From Lachnoclostridium phytofermentans (GTDB lineage: Bacteria; Bacillota; Clostridia; Lachnospirales; Lachnospiraceae), in contig NZ_JPOF01000003.1 of the NCBI RefSeq assembly GCF_000733755.1, positions 1,627,001-1,691,000 of the forward strand: a stretch of 64,000 nt of DNA, in the 5' to 3' direction. A program made the translations under genes and the position numbers. Positions within the stretch are counted from its first letter, which is position 1. Each line of letters opens with the position of its first letter. This document shows positions 9,890 to 20,700 of the stretch, one piece after another. The notes under the pieces were generated by a model. The model saw only the letters and a list, made by a program, of their open reading frames with translations, was not told the DNA's origin and searched no databases.

Positions 9890-10081
9890 TGTGAATAATG
9901 TGGATAATGTGGATAAAGTAGTGGATGAATTTTAGGGAAAAATGTTAATGATTAAAAAAGTGGCTTAAATAAAGGGTTTTTACGAAATGGGTCGTTTCCT
10001 GTAGAATTTTAAGAGAAAAGAGAAAAATCCACAACCCTATCGGATAAAAAATGTTGATAAGGTTGTGGATAATGTGGATAA
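9890..10081. promoter_or_regulatory. Cluster of DnaA boxes between murC and dnaD
   Basis: TGTGAATAA (9890-9898), TGTGGATAA (9899-9907) and TGTGGATAA (9908-9916) abut head to tail with no gap. Two more TGTGGATAA copies (10064-10072, 10073-10081) abut each other and touch the murC stop codon, and a one-mismatch copy lies at 10052-10060. These are the complement of the DnaA box TTATNCACA. The block fills the intergenic gap upstream of the dnaD-like gene. It may be a DnaA-responsive regulatory site, a titration locus or an auxiliary initiation element. Confidence 0.75.
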
Positions 10082-11491
10082 CTATTTCTGAAGTAGAGAT
10101 TCTCCAATAGATACAACGTCTCCGGCGCCCATGGTTATCAACAAGTCACCGTTGGTACAATGTTCTAATAAAAATTTTTCTATCTCTTTGAAATCTTTAA
10201 AATAGTAAGCTTCCTTCCCTATTTTAAGTAGTTCATTCTGAATATCTCTGGAAGAAATATCGCCAGGATTCTCTTCTCTTGCTGCATAGATATCCGCAAG
10301 GACTATTTTGTCGGCAAGTGCGAGGGATGTTGTAAAATCGTGAAAAAAGGATTTCGTTCTTGTGTAAGTGTGTGGTTGGAAGACACACCAAATATCTTTA
10401 TGCGGGTAAGATGCCGCTGCAGTTAAAGTTGCTTTAATTTCAGAAGGGTGGTGGGCATAGTCATCAACGATGGTAATCCCGTTTAATACTCCCTTACGTT
10501 CAAAGCGACGTTCTGTTCCCTTATAAGCTAAAAGTGCTGTCTTAATAGCAGACATAGAACCACCAAGGGTATCTACAAGAGAGATCGCTGCCAAAGAGTT
10601 TAATACATTGTGGTCACCAATGACACCTAGGCGAATGCGGTCAACAAACTTACCGTATTTATACAAATCATAGCTACGAAGACCAAAATCGTCACTGCTA
10701 ACATTGCAGGCAGCATAATCATAGCGATTGATATTTTCGCATCGTTCTTCCTCTGAGGAAAACATACCATAAGTGATAACATGACAAGAGAGGTCTTTTG
10801 TCAGTTCTTCATAACGGTCGATTCCGCCCCAGATGACTAGATTTCCATAATCAGGGAGTTTCTTTGCAAAAGTATGAAAAGAATTTCTAATGTCCTCAAT
10901 ATCTTTAAAGTAGTCTAAATGTTCTTCTTCTATATTTAAAATGATTGCATGGGAAGGATTAAAGCTTAAGAAACTATTTTTATATTCACAAGATTCAACA
11001 ATAAAATTCTCAGAATTACCAATACGAATATTACCTTCAATATTATCAAGAATCCCTCCGACGGAGATGGTTGGATCAAAATTACTTTCTAACATCATTA
11101 AAGAAACCATAGAAGTAGTAGTTGTTTTACCATGAGTACCAGAAATACCAATGGCATTTTTATATTGTAGCATCACCTGACCCAAGAATTCGGCCCGATC
11201 TAGCATCGGTATGTTATGTTTTTGAGCAGCTAGATATTCTACGTTATCGGATTTAACAGCAGCAGTGTACACTACAAGGTTGATATCCTCAGTAATGTTG
11301 TCTGCCTTCTGACCAATATGAATTGTAATGCCTAAATGTCTTAATCGATCTACAATTTTACTGTCCTTTGAGTCAGAGCCGCTAACGATGAAGCCTTTTG
11401 TATGTAGTAGCTCTGCAAGGCCGCTCATACTAATGCCTCCGATACCGATAAAATGTACATGAATCGGTTTGGTAAAGTCAATATGATACAT
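10082..11491 (-). CDS. murC: UDP-N-acetylmuramate-L-alanine ligase
   Basis: Cytosolic Mur ligase that adds L-Ala to UDP-MurNAc, the first peptide step of peptidoglycan synthesis. The N-terminal Rossmann motif HFIGIGGISMSGLAELL, the ATP loop ISGTHGKTTTTSM, the central EEEHLDYF and the C-terminal VDDYAHHPSEIKAT motif are all present. 469 aa, full length. The start ATG has GGAGG just upstream. It is monocistronic, and its stop codon directly abuts a DnaA box. Confidence 0.96.
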   Translation of the reverse strand: MYHIDFTKPIHVHFIGIGGISMSGLAELLHTKGFIVSGSDSKDSKIVDRLRHLGITIHIGQKADNITEDINLVVYTAAVKSDNVEYLAAQKHNIPMLDRAEFLGQVMLQYKNAIGISGTHGKTTTTSMVSLMMLESNFDPTISVGGILDNIEGNIRIGNSENFIVESCEYKNSFLSFNPSHAIILNIEEEHLDYFKDIEDIRNSFHTFAKKLPDYGNLVIWGGIDRYEELTKDLSCHVITYGMFSSEEERCENINRYDYAACNVSSDDFGLRSYDLYKYGKFVDRIRLGVIGDHNVLNSLAAISLVDTLGGSMSAIKTALLAYKGTERRFERKGVLNGITIVDDYAHHPSEIKATLTAAASYPHKDIWCVFQPHTYTRTKSFFHDFTTSLALADKIVLADIYAAREENPGDISSRDIQNELLKIGKEAYYFKDFKEIEKFLLEHCTNGDLLITMGAGDVVSIGESLLQK

Positions 11492-11684
11492 ATAGAATGT
11501 CCTCCAGTCTTTATAAAAAGCGGAATATGATGTAACCGCTATAATACAGGAAACATTATTTCCTGATATAATACTTATGCTATAATAAGAAAACGGTGTC
11601 TTGGGTACAAGGCCTATTTTACCGTTGCATGAAGAATTTTCATACAGAAATCACAAAATAGTGTAACCACTGTATTCACTTGCT

Positions 11685-11712
11685 ATTATAACCGATTTGA
11701 ATAAAATTACAA
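11685..11712 (-). promoter_or_regulatory. Candidate murC promoter
   Basis: On the minus strand TTGTAA and TATAAT are separated by 16 bp, about 190 nt upstream of murC. Confidence 0.5.
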
Positions 11713-12024
11713 TCGTTCGCTGGAAAATAGCAAATATAGGTAGGTGCCTATAGAGAGAAATGGAATTAGAATAATATAGGTAGATAGGAATTTAAAAGAA
11801 TTATTATATAATATGACAATAAGGGGCAGAATAGTACGTTATTGGACGAGGATAAATATGGTATCATTAAGTGAGATTTTAAAATGTTTCGTTAAAATGT
11901 AAAAAAATTCGCACTGATTTCGTAATAAATAGGAAAGAATGTCTACTAAATTTGTAGAAAAATAGAATTATATGATGTTTTGAACAATAATTATTATAAT
12001 CCAAGAAAAAAACTAGTAAATATA

Positions 12025-12053
12025 TTCACAACCTCGTAATAAAATGTTATAAT
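12025..12053 (+). promoter_or_regulatory. Promoter of glgC-glgD
   Basis: TTCACA (12025) and TATAAT (12048) are separated by exactly 17 bp, 30 bp before the glgC start. A good SigA-type match. Confidence 0.7.
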
Positions 12054-12082
12054 GGAAATATAAAACAGCATGAGGTGATGGC

Positions 12083-13357
12083 ATGATTAAAAAAGAAATG
12101 ATTGCAATGCTATTAGCTGGTGGACAAGGCTCTCGTTTGGGAGTGCTCACCTCGACTATCGCAAAACCGGCAGTTACATTTGGCGGTAAGTATCGTATTA
12201 TTGACTTTCCACTGAGCAATTGTATTAATTCTGGAGTGGATACGGTTGGTGTATTAACACAATATCAGCCTCTACGGCTAAATACCCATATTGGGATTGG
12301 TATACCATGGGATTTGGACCGTAACATAGGTGGAGTGTCAATTTTACCACCTTACGAGAAAAGTACAAACGCAGAATGGTATACGGGTACAGCCAATGCG
12401 ATTTACCAGAATCTAAAGTACATGGAGTATTACAATCCAGAATATGTTCTTATTCTAGGTGGTGACCATATCTATAAGATGGATTATGAGGTCATGCTAG
12501 AATTCCATAAGAGTAAGAATGCTGATATCACACTTGCAACCATACCGGTTCCAATAGAAGAAGCGTCTCGATTTGGTGTAGTAATCACAGACGAAGACAA
12601 ACAGATTTGTGAATTTGAAGAGAAGCCGCCAAAGCCAAGAAGTAATCTCGCTTCGATGGGAATATACATATTTACATGGGACATATTAAAAGAAGCCTTG
12701 ATTAATTTATCGGAACAAAAAGGATGTGATTTCGGAAAACACATTATTCCGTATTGTCATGAACGTGGTGATCGTGTATTTGCTTATGAGTATAACGGCT
12801 ATTGGAAGGATGTAGGCACCTTAACCTCATACTGGGAATCCAATATGGAGCTTATCGATCTTGTTCCTGAATTTAACCTGTACGAAGAGTTTTGGAAAAT
12901 CTATACCAAAAGTGATGTAATACCGCCCCAGTTCGTCGCAGGACAAGCGGTTGTAGAGCGTTGTATTATTGGTGAAGGTACAGAAATTTATGGAGAAGTA
13001 TATAATTCTGTCATCGGTGCTGGAGTTATAGTAGAAGAAGGTGCCATTATTCGGGATTCTATTATCATGAGATCAACGGTAATAGGCAAAAATACAAAAG
13101 TAAATAAAGCGATAATTGCAGAAAACTGTGTTATCGGCGCAGACTGTGAGCTTGGAGTTGGAGATGAGTTACCAAACGTTTTATATCCAAATATCTACTA
13201 TGATGGATTAGTAACGATTGGGGAAGAGAGTGTTATACCAGATGGTGTAACCATTGGTAAAAATACAGCAATCTCCGGTAAAACCGAAAGAGAAGACTAC
13301 AAAGAAGGTTCTCTTTTTGGTGGACAATGCTTAATTAAGGCAGGTGACATAGTATGA
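12083..13357 (+). CDS. glgC: Glucose-1-phosphate adenylyltransferase
   Basis: Forms ADP-glucose from glucose 1-phosphate and ATP, the committed step of bacterial glycogen synthesis. The nucleotidyltransferase motif [15 protein letters not shown] is at the N terminus, with the [11 protein letters not shown] and [10 protein letters not shown] motifs. The C-terminal third shows left-handed beta-helix hexapeptide repeats. 424 aa, usual length. Its stop overlaps the start of glgD by 4 bp, giving translational coupling. The glycogen is probably a storage polymer used around sporulation. Confidence 0.95.
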   Translation: MIKKEMIAMLLAGGQGSRLGVLTSTIAKPAVTFGGKYRIIDFPLSNCINSGVDTVGVLTQYQPLRLNTHIGIGIPWDLDRNIGGVSILPPYEKSTNAEWYTGTANAIYQNLKYMEYYNPEYVLILGGDHIYKMDYEVMLEFHKSKNADITLATIPVPIEEASRFGVVITDEDKQICEFEEKPPKPRSNLASMGIYIFTWDILKEALINLSEQKGCDFGKHIIPYCHERGDRVFAYEYNGYWKDVGTLTSYWESNMELIDLVPEFNLYEEFWKIYTKSDVIPPQFVAGQAVVERCIIGEGTEIYGEVYNSVIGAGVIVEEGAIIRDSIIMRSTVIGKNTKVNKAIIAENCVIGADCELGVGDELPNVLYPNIYYDGLVTIGEESVIPDGVTIGKNTAISGKTEREDYKEGSLFGGQCLIKAGDIV

Positions 13358-14475
13358 GAGCGATAGGAATTGTATTAGCTGGCGGAAATAGCAAAAGAAT
13401 GAGAGAGCTATCAAACAAAAGAGCGATAGCGGCGATGCCGATTGCTGGAAGTTACCGTAGTATCGATTTTACTTTAAGTAATATGTCGAATTCACATGTT
13501 CAAAAGGTTGCGGTTTTAACACAGTATAATTCAAGATCTTTGAATGAACATTTAAGTTCATCAAAGTGGTGGGATTTTGGTAGAAAGCAAGGAGGGCTGT
13601 TTTTATTTACTCCAACGATAACAGCAGATAACGGGTTCTGGTATCGTGGTACAGCAGATGCTATTTATCAAAACTTAAACTTCTTAAAAAATAGTCATGA
13701 GCCTTATGTTGTAATCGCTTCTGGAGATGGAATCTATAAACTAGATTACAATAAGGTTTTGGAATACCATATTGCAAAGAAGGCGGATATTACAATAGTA
13801 ACAAAGAGATTACCAAGCAATGATCTGAGTAATCGATTTGGGTGTATTATGACAGATGAGGATAACCGTATTGTTGAATTTGAGGAAAAACCTTTGATTC
13901 CGGTTTCTTCCCTTGTATCAATTGGCGTGTATGTTATTCGTAGAAGGCAGCTAATAGAGCTAATTGAGAAATCGGCATTAGAAGAGCGTCATGACTTTGT
14001 TTCAGATATCTTGATTCGGTATAAGAATCTGAAGAGGATTTATTCCTATGAGATTGACAGCTATTGGAGCAATATTGCTTGTGCCAATTCCTATTATAAG
14101 ACCAATATGGATTTTTTAAATAAAGACATAAGGGACTACTTTTTTAAACAGTATCCGGATGTGTATTCTAAGATTGACGACTTACCACCAGCAAAATATA
14201 ACATTGGCTCGGTTGTTAGGAATAGCTTAGTTTCAAGCGGATGTATTATAAATGGCGTGGTAGAAAATTCTGTGCTATTTAAAAAGGTTTATGTCGGAAA
14301 CAACTGCACCATCAAGAACTCCATAGTTCTTAATGATGTACATATTGGTGACAATACTTACATTGAGAATTGTATTGTTGAGAGTCGTGACACGATTCGA
14401 GAGAACTCGACTCATGTCGGAGAAGAAGGAAATGTTAAGATTGTCATTGAAAAGAATGACCGATATGTATTATAG
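13354..14475 (+). CDS. glgD: Glycogen biosynthesis protein GlgD
   Basis: A GlgC paralogue that acts as the second subunit of ADP-glucose pyrophosphorylase in Firmicutes. It has the nucleotidyltransferase fold ([34 protein letters not shown]) and C-terminal hexapeptide repeats. 373 aa. In this family the catalytic residues are less conserved than in GlgC, so it may be mainly regulatory; that is family knowledge. It overlaps glgC by 4 bp and is followed after 52 bp by spoVG. Confidence 0.93.
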   Translation: MRAIGIVLAGGNSKRMRELSNKRAIAAMPIAGSYRSIDFTLSNMSNSHVQKVAVLTQYNSRSLNEHLSSSKWWDFGRKQGGLFLFTPTITADNGFWYRGTADAIYQNLNFLKNSHEPYVVIASGDGIYKLDYNKVLEYHIAKKADITIVTKRLPSNDLSNRFGCIMTDEDNRIVEFEEKPLIPVSSLVSIGVYVIRRRQLIELIEKSALEERHDFVSDILIRYKNLKRIYSYEIDSYWSNIACANSYYKTNMDFLNKDIRDYFFKQYPDVYSKIDDLPPAKYNIGSVVRNSLVSSGCIINGVVENSVLFKKVYVGNNCTIKNSIVLNDVHIGDNTYIENCIVESRDTIRENSTHVGEEGNVKIVIEKNDRYVL

Positions 14476-14527
14476 GGAGCATTTCTGGTCAACTGACAAA
14501 AGAATGAGTGCTAAAGGGGGATGCTGT

Positions 14528-14809
14528 ATGCAGATCACGGATGTAAGAGTACGTAGGGTTAGTAAGGAAGGTAAGATGAAGGCAGTAGTTTCTATTACCT
14601 TAGACAATGAATTTGTAGTACATGATATTAAGGTAATTGAAGGAGAGAAGGGTCTCTTTATCGCAATGCCAAGTCGTAAAGCCGGTGATGGGGAGTATCG
14701 GGATATTGCACATCCGATCAACTCTACCACAAGAGATAAGATTCAGAGTATTATTCTTGAAAAATATGAACTCGCTGCCTTGGAAGGTAACGTAGAAGAG
14801 GTAGAGTAG
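14528..14809 (+). CDS. spoVG: Septation/sporulation regulator SpoVG
   Basis: A 93-aa nucleic-acid-binding protein that affects septation, cortex formation and gene expression in Firmicutes. It starts [11 protein letters not shown] and has the conserved [20 protein letters not shown] and FIAMPSRK blocks. The ATG at 14528 follows AAAGGGGG; a longer reading frame from 14333 overlaps glgD and is rejected. It probably shares the glg transcript and is closed by the hairpin at 14866. Confidence 0.95.
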   Translation: MQITDVRVRRVSKEGKMKAVVSITLDNEFVVHDIKVIEGEKGLFIAMPSRKAGDGEYRDIAHPINSTTRDKIQSIILEKYELAALEGNVEEVE

Positions 14810-14865
14810 ATTAACTTAGCAAAAGTGCTAAAACAAAACTGTTTAAAAAGTAATCTAGGTCCCAA

Positions 14866-14905
14866 AAATACGGCTATCAAAGAAAATGATAGCTGTATTT
14901 TTTTT
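14866..14905 (+). terminator. Terminator of the glgC-glgD-spoVG unit
   Basis: A 14-bp stem (AAATACGGCTATCA / TGATAGCTGTATTT, one G-U pair) followed by eight Ts. Confidence 0.9.
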
Positions 14906-15515
14906 CATGACAAAAAAAGTCTGTAAAGCGTGTTTTTTCTTGTTTACTTAGTAATAATGAACTCCAAACATAGGAAAAAATGAAAAAAATTTGGGAATTA
15001 AAACTTATTGAAACTTTTTCAAGAATGGAGTAATCTATATATAAGAAAAGTTATTTAACGTAAATTTTCATGATTAACGGATACTACCATGATGAGATAA
15101 AAATATACATGAAAATTTACTAAAGTTCTCTCTGAGAAGGCATGCAAATGAGGTGAGTAATTACCCCATGAGGGTTACTATAGTGTGTCTTATGTCTATA
15201 GCAAAATACGAAAGATTAACACCACGCATAAGTTGGCGTGAAAGATTCCCCAAGTAATTATGTAAGTAGTAACGAAACAGATACGAAGTGAATAAAGTAA
15301 TGTAGGTAGTAGATCCCTATGATATAAAATACGCTTGCCATGATAGACATTAAAAACATGGTGGATTTACCAATGTTCTAATAAACAAAGACATATCCTT
15401 TTGACGCTTACAAACCCTAAGGAGCCATATCTTAGGTGATGATGTTACAGTAATTGACATAAGAGTGGAGGAAGCAATTGACAACTGTTAACCATTGATT
15501 AGGAAGGAAAGAATT
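14906..15515 (+). other. About 600-bp non-coding leader with several hairpins
   Basis: There is no convincing ORF between the spoVG terminator and the deacetylase gene. The stretch begins AT-rich, then has a 12-bp perfect inverted repeat (TAAATTTTCATG at 15061-15072, complement at 15108-15119). Smaller hairpins follow: CTATAG/CTATAG near 15180, CACGC/GCGTG near 15225 and CCTAAG/CTTAGG near 15420. This suggests a structured 5' leader or independent RNA. I could not match it to a known riboswitch class by eye. Confidence 0.45.
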
Positions 15516-16586
15516 GTGAGACGTCGTAAAAGAAGAAACAAAAAATTATTGTATGCATTACAAATATCTTGGATTGTACTTGCGATTACAGCAACGATTG
15601 TAATGATAACACAAAGCAGTAAGTGGTTTGGCAATGGAGATGACGCAGATAGTACAATAGTGAATGCGGAAGGTACCATTGATAATGAGAATAAAGGTGA
15701 CCCAAATGGATCTTTGGATGAAGATTCCGGAAATATACATACCGGTACACCAACAATAGAAGCCACGATTACCCCGACAATTCCTCCTGAGGGAAGCGGT
15801 GATCAAGTAGGAGATGGCGATCATGGGCAGATCGGTACTCCAAGCATTACCCCTGGTGTGGAAGAAAATGATGGATCTAATAATCAAGGAGAGAATTCAT
15901 CTTCAGGAGACACGACAACGCCAGGAGAAAACGGTGGTTCTAGTGCATCTTCTGGTAACTCAGATCGCGTGATTGATCCAGAAAAGCCAATGGTCGCATT
16001 AACGTTTGATGATGGACCGTATCCACCAGTGACAAAAAAAATCTTAGAAACATTAGAGAAATACGATGCGAGAGCTACCTTCTTTGTGATGGGAAATCGT
16101 ATTGATTTATATAGTGAGACCGCGAAGTTGGTATTTGATGCAGGAAATCAAATAGGAAATCATTCTTACAGCCATAAAGACTTAACAAAACTTGATAAAA
16201 AAGGAATTGAGCACGAAGTCGATTATTCCAATGAATTAATTAATGAGGTAGCAGAGGTAGGAGATGCTTTCCTTCGCCCTCCCTATGGTGCTAAAAATGA
16301 TAAAGTATCAGAATATGTCAAAGTACCTATGATTGGATGGTGTGTTGATACCTTAGACTGGAAATCAAGGGATAAGAATGCAGTTTTTGAAGAGGTTAAG
16401 AAAAGTGTAAGTGACGGTGCTATTATTCTAATGCATGATTTGTATCCATCGACAGCAGATGCGATTGAATTAGTAGTTCCATGGTTGATTGAACAGGGAT
16501 ATCAGGTAGTTACTGTTGAGGAAATGTTTGAAGCCAAAGGAATCGAGTTAGAAGCTGGGAAAATATATCATAGCGCAAAACAATAA
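15516..16586 (+). CDS. Polysaccharide deacetylase (NodB family), membrane-anchored
   Basis: Predicted extracellular de-N-acetylase acting on peptidoglycan or another cell-surface glycan. A basic N terminus (RRRKRRNKK) and one membrane segment are followed by a low-complexity Gly/Ser/Thr/Asn linker of about 110 residues. The NodB domain follows with MVALTFDDGPYPPV, the metal-binding GNHSYSH, RPPYGAKN and ILMHD motifs, so the catalytic Asp and His residues are present. I prefer the GTG at 15516, 8 bp after AGGAAGGA; a TTG at 15495 is the alternative. It is monocistronic with a long unexplained leader. Confidence 0.9.
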   Translation: MRRRKRRNKKLLYALQISWIVLAITATIVMITQSSKWFGNGDDADSTIVNAEGTIDNENKGDPNGSLDEDSGNIHTGTPTIEATITPTIPPEGSGDQVGDGDHGQIGTPSITPGVEENDGSNNQGENSSSGDTTTPGENGGSSASSGNSDRVIDPEKPMVALTFDDGPYPPVTKKILETLEKYDARATFFVMGNRIDLYSETAKLVFDAGNQIGNHSYSHKDLTKLDKKGIEHEVDYSNELINEVAEVGDAFLRPPYGAKNDKVSEYVKVPMIGWCVDTLDWKSRDKNAVFEEVKKSVSDGAIILMHDLYPSTADAIELVVPWLIEQGYQVVTVEEMFEAKGIELEAGKIYHSAKQ

Positions 16587-17031
16587 TTTATTATATTAAA
16601 AAAAATGACAGGATAAAACAAGGATAAGTCATAGATTAGGTGGAGCCCATTTGCTTTTACTAAATCTTTAGGCTTATCTTTGTTTTTCTATTGGAAAGAT
16701 CAAAAAGATTTTGTTGTAATAAGATTTCGAGTAAATTATAATAATAGAAGTGAGCAAATAAAAAGAAATAAGAATATAAAAGTTAACAAGTTAAGAAACC
16801 GCAGGTATTCCTTACCCACAAAACCCTAGGGAAAGGATATGTGCGGTATACTGTGTTTCAATTAAATTTTACTACACAAGAATGTAAAAAACCAATCTTC
16901 TTTGATTCGGTATGAGGGTTTGATATAAAATGGTGTATTACATTAGAGGGTGAAGTTGTACCTATGTTCAAACCTTTTTAGAAAATAAATAGCTTTAAAT
17001 GCGCTAAAGTAGCGTAGAAATGAGGAGAATC
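16587..17031 (+). other. Intergenic region before pth
   Basis: After the terminator near 16616 there is a long imperfect hairpin at about 16800-16852 (ACCGCA...TGCGGT outer arms with a TTCCTT/AAGGAT inner stem) without a clear U-run. The rest is AT-rich. No ORF is seen. Confidence 0.45.
16616..16688 (+). terminator. Terminator of the polysaccharide deacetylase gene
   Basis: AACAAGGATAAG pairs with CTTATCTTTGTT (G-U allowed), with an inner AGATTAG/CTAAATCT stem, followed by a T-run. Confidence 0.7.
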
Positions 17032-17613
17032 ATGTATATAATTATTGGATTAGGAAATCCGACAAGAGAATATGAAGCAACCAGACATAACATTGGATTT
17101 GATGCAATAACACGATTAGCAGATGACTATCATATATCGCTCGATACAAAAAAGCATAAAGCCATTTGTGGAAAGGGAATGATTGGTGGAGAGAAAGTAA
17201 TCTTAGCAAAACCTCAGACCTTTATGAACTTAAGTGGGGAAAGTGTAAGAGAATTAATTGATTTTTATAAAGTAACAAAGGAAGAGATTATTGTAATCTA
17301 TGATGATATCAGCTTGGATGTGGGGCAGCTACGAATAAGAACCAAAGGAAGTGCTGGTGGACATAATGGTATAAAGAATATCATTGCTCATTTGGGCTCC
17401 GATGAGTTTTGTCGTATAAAAATTGGGGTTGGAGATAAGCCGAAAAATTGGGATTTAGCAGATTACGTATTAGCTCGTTTTCCAAAAGAAGAGGAGCCTG
17501 TCGTAAGAGATGCACTTGCGAAAGCCTCGAAAGCTTGTGAAACTATTATTACAGAGGGCACACAGGTAGCAATGAATTTTTATAATAAAAAAGAAACAAA
17601 CGCCAAGCCTTGA
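17032..17613 (+). CDS. pth: Peptidyl-tRNA hydrolase
   Basis: Releases peptides from drop-off peptidyl-tRNAs; an essential cytosolic enzyme. The sequence shows GLGNPTREYEATRHNIGF (with the catalytic His), KPQTFMNLSGESV and IYDDISLDVG plus GSAGGHNGIKNI. 193 aa, normal length. The ATG at 17032 follows GAGGAGAA; the in-frame ATG at 17020 overlaps that site. pth next to mfd is a common Firmicute arrangement. Confidence 0.96.
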   Translation: MYIIIGLGNPTREYEATRHNIGFDAITRLADDYHISLDTKKHKAICGKGMIGGEKVILAKPQTFMNLSGESVRELIDFYKVTKEEIIVIYDDISLDVGQLRIRTKGSAGGHNGIKNIIAHLGSDEFCRIKIGVGDKPKNWDLADYVLARFPKEEEPVVRDALAKASKACETIITEGTQVAMNFYNKKETNAKP

Positions 17614-17703
17614 AACGGCTTCTTATATAGAAGTGTGGGATATAGCTTCACACGAATGGATTGTGATATGCACGAATAAGCATGCACAAGAATGGAGGAA
17701 AGC

Positions 17704-20700
17704 ATGAAAACATTTACTGCGCCCTTGCAGGAATATCGGGAGTTTCAAGTAATTGAGCAAAGTGTTCAAAAAAATCAATTTCCACTCTTAATCACAGGAT
17801 GTATTGATTCACAGAAATGTCACCTGATACATGCGCTCTCTGAGGGGATTGTATGTAAGCTCGTGATTACTTATAACGATATAAAAGCCAAAGAAATCTA
17901 TGAAGATCTAAAGCTTTATGACCGCAATGTATACTTATATCCTGCCAAGGATATTATTTTTTACAGTGCGGATATTCATGGAAATGCCATCGTCAGAGAA
18001 CGTATGAAAATTCTAAAGAATCTATTAGAACGAAGACCAATGACAGTAGTGGCAACAATTGATGGTGGGATGGATAAATTATTACCACTGGAGTACCTAT
18101 CCAATAAAATTATCTGTATCAGAGAAGATTCCACTATTGATATAGAGGCTCTATGTGAAAAGTTGATTCACCTTGGCTATGACCGTCAGGGACAGGTTGA
18201 AAATCCGGGCGAGTTTGCCATTCGCGGTGGTATTATAGACATCTATCCATTAACTGAGGAGGCCCCTTACCGAATAGAATTATGGGGGGATGAGGTTGAC
18301 TCCATTCGTACCTTTGATGTTGGAAGCCAACGCTCTATTGAAAGAGTTAGCACGGCAGTGATCTATCCAGCTTCTGAGATTATTTTAGAGCCTGAAGCGT
18401 TAAAAAAAGGACTTCAAAGGATAAATGCAGAGCAAAAAGAGTATGTTGCTAAGTTACGAGGAGAGCAAAAGACAGAGGAAGCTTCTAGGATTCATCAGAT
18501 AACCGAGGAGTTTAAGGAAAATCTTGAGTGCTTACAAGGTTCTTTAAATCTTGATAGCTATATACGTTTTTTTTATGATAAAACTTGTTCTTTCTTTGAT
18601 TACTTTGCCAATGATAGTTCTATTATATTTGCAGATGAACCAAATCGCCTTGCAGAGAAGGGCGAAGCTGTATTTACCGAATTTACGGAGAGCATGGTAG
18701 GACGTATTGAAAAAGGATACATTTTACCAAGTCAGATGGATGTTATTTATGATTATAAGGAGCTATTAGCAAATCTTAGTCGTAGAAATAGTGTGTTAAT
18801 TAGTACGATGAACCATAAGGTAATGCAGCTTGCTGCAAAAAAGAAAGTGGATATAACCGTTAAAAGTGTCAATCCATATAATAATAATTTTGAAATCCTA
18901 ATAAAAGATTTGCAAAACTGGAAGAGAAACGGTTACCGTGTGATTTTGCTTTCTGGTTCCAGAACTAGAGCAGCAAGATTAGCACAAGACTTAAGAGATA
19001 ATGAATTACCTGCTATTTATAGTGAAGATGAAGATAGACTACCAGTAAAGGGTGAAATTGTGGTTATGCACGGCAGTGTTCACCGTGGCTTTGAGTATCC
19101 GTTAATTAAGCTTGTTATCATCTCAGAAAGCGATATCTTTGGTACTGAGAAAAAGAAGAGAAAGAAAAAACCTAATTATGAAGGTAAACAGATACAAAGT
19201 TTTACTGATTTAAATATTGGTGATTATGTCGTACATGAAAATCATGGATTAGGAATTTACCGTGGTATTGAAAAAATAGAAGTTGATAAAGTAAGTAAAG
19301 ATTATATAAAATTAGAGTATGGAGGCGGTGGAGTACTCTACATCTTAGCAACCGGTTTAGATGTAATACAAAAATATGCAGGTGCAGATGCTAGAAAGCC
19401 AAAACTTAATAAATTAAACTCTGTAGAGTGGAAAAATACAAAAGCAAAAGTAAAGGGAGCGGTAAAAGAAATTGCCAAAGAGCTAGTAGAACTCTATGCG
19501 ACCAGACAAGCAAAAGCAGGTCATGCTTTCTGCGAAGATACGGTTTGGCAAAAGGAATTCGAAGAAATGTTTCCATATGAAGAAACGGATGATCAATTAA
19601 GAGCGATTGATGATACCAAACGAGATATGGAAAGTAAAAAAATTATGGATCGTTTAATCTGCGGGGATGTTGGCTATGGAAAGACAGAAATTGCAATCCG
19701 CGCAGCATTTAAAGCGGTATCGGATGGAAAACAGGTAGTATTTTTAGTACCAACTACGATTTTAGCGCAACAGCATTACAATACGTTTAGCCAGAGAATG
19801 ATGAATTTCCCAATCAATATTGATATGTTGTGTCGTTTTAAAACACCAGCACAACAAAAGAAGACATTAGAGCGATTAAAAAAGGGACAGCTTGATATTT
19901 TAATTGGAACCCATCGCGTGTTATCAAAAGATGTACAGTATAAAAATCTGGGACTTTTAATTATTGATGAAGAGCAGCGTTTTGGCGTTACTCATAAGGA
20001 AAAAATCAAACAAATGAAAGGCGATATCGATGTTCTTACCCTTACTGCAACTCCGATTCCAAGAACTCTTCATATGAGCTTAGTTGGAATCAGAGATATG
20101 AGTGTTTTAGAAGAGCCACCGGTAGATCGTTTGCCAATCCAGACTTTTGTGTTAGAACATAATGATGAAATTATAAGAGAAGCAATTAACCGCGAATTAG
20201 CAAGAGGTGGTCAGGTGTATTATGTACACAATCGCGTCAATGGACTGGATGAGATTACAAATACAATAGCAAAGCTAGTTCCAGATGCGAATGTAGCATT
20301 TGCCCACGGACAGATGCATGAACATCAGCTGGAAAAGATTATGTTTGAGTTTATTAATGGAGAAATAGATGTTTTAGTATCAACAACGATTATAGAGACT
20401 GGTCTTGATATATCGAATGTAAATACGATGATTATTGATAATGCCGATCAGCTTGGTTTATCACAGCTATATCAGCTTCGTGGTCGTGTTGGACGTTCTA
20501 ACCGTACTTCTTATGCATTCCTCATGTATAAGAGAGATAAGTTACTAAAAGAAGTCGCGGAAAAGCGCTTGCAAGCAATTAAAGAATTCACAGAGCTTGG
20601 ATCAGGCTTTAAGATTGCAATGCGAGATCTTGAAATTCGTGGTGCAGGAAACCTTCTAGGAGCTCAACAAAGTGGTCATATGGAAGCAGTCGGTTATGAT

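Larger units (their letters stand above)
11492..12082. other. 591-bp intergenic region between murC and glgC
   Basis: No ORF is evident. It holds an inverted repeat CAGGAAA/TTTCCTG (11547-11565) set among three plus-strand TATAAT boxes (11540, 11567, 11581), a small CTTG-GGTA-CAAG hairpin near 11610, the candidate murC promoter and the glgC promoter. The middle (about 11720-12000) is simply AT-rich. Confidence 0.5.

Noticed and set aside
14906-15515. c-di-AMP (ydaO) or c-di-GMP riboswitch, or group II intron
   Set aside because: The expected conserved cores and a domain V hairpin could not be found by eye; left as an unexplained structured region.
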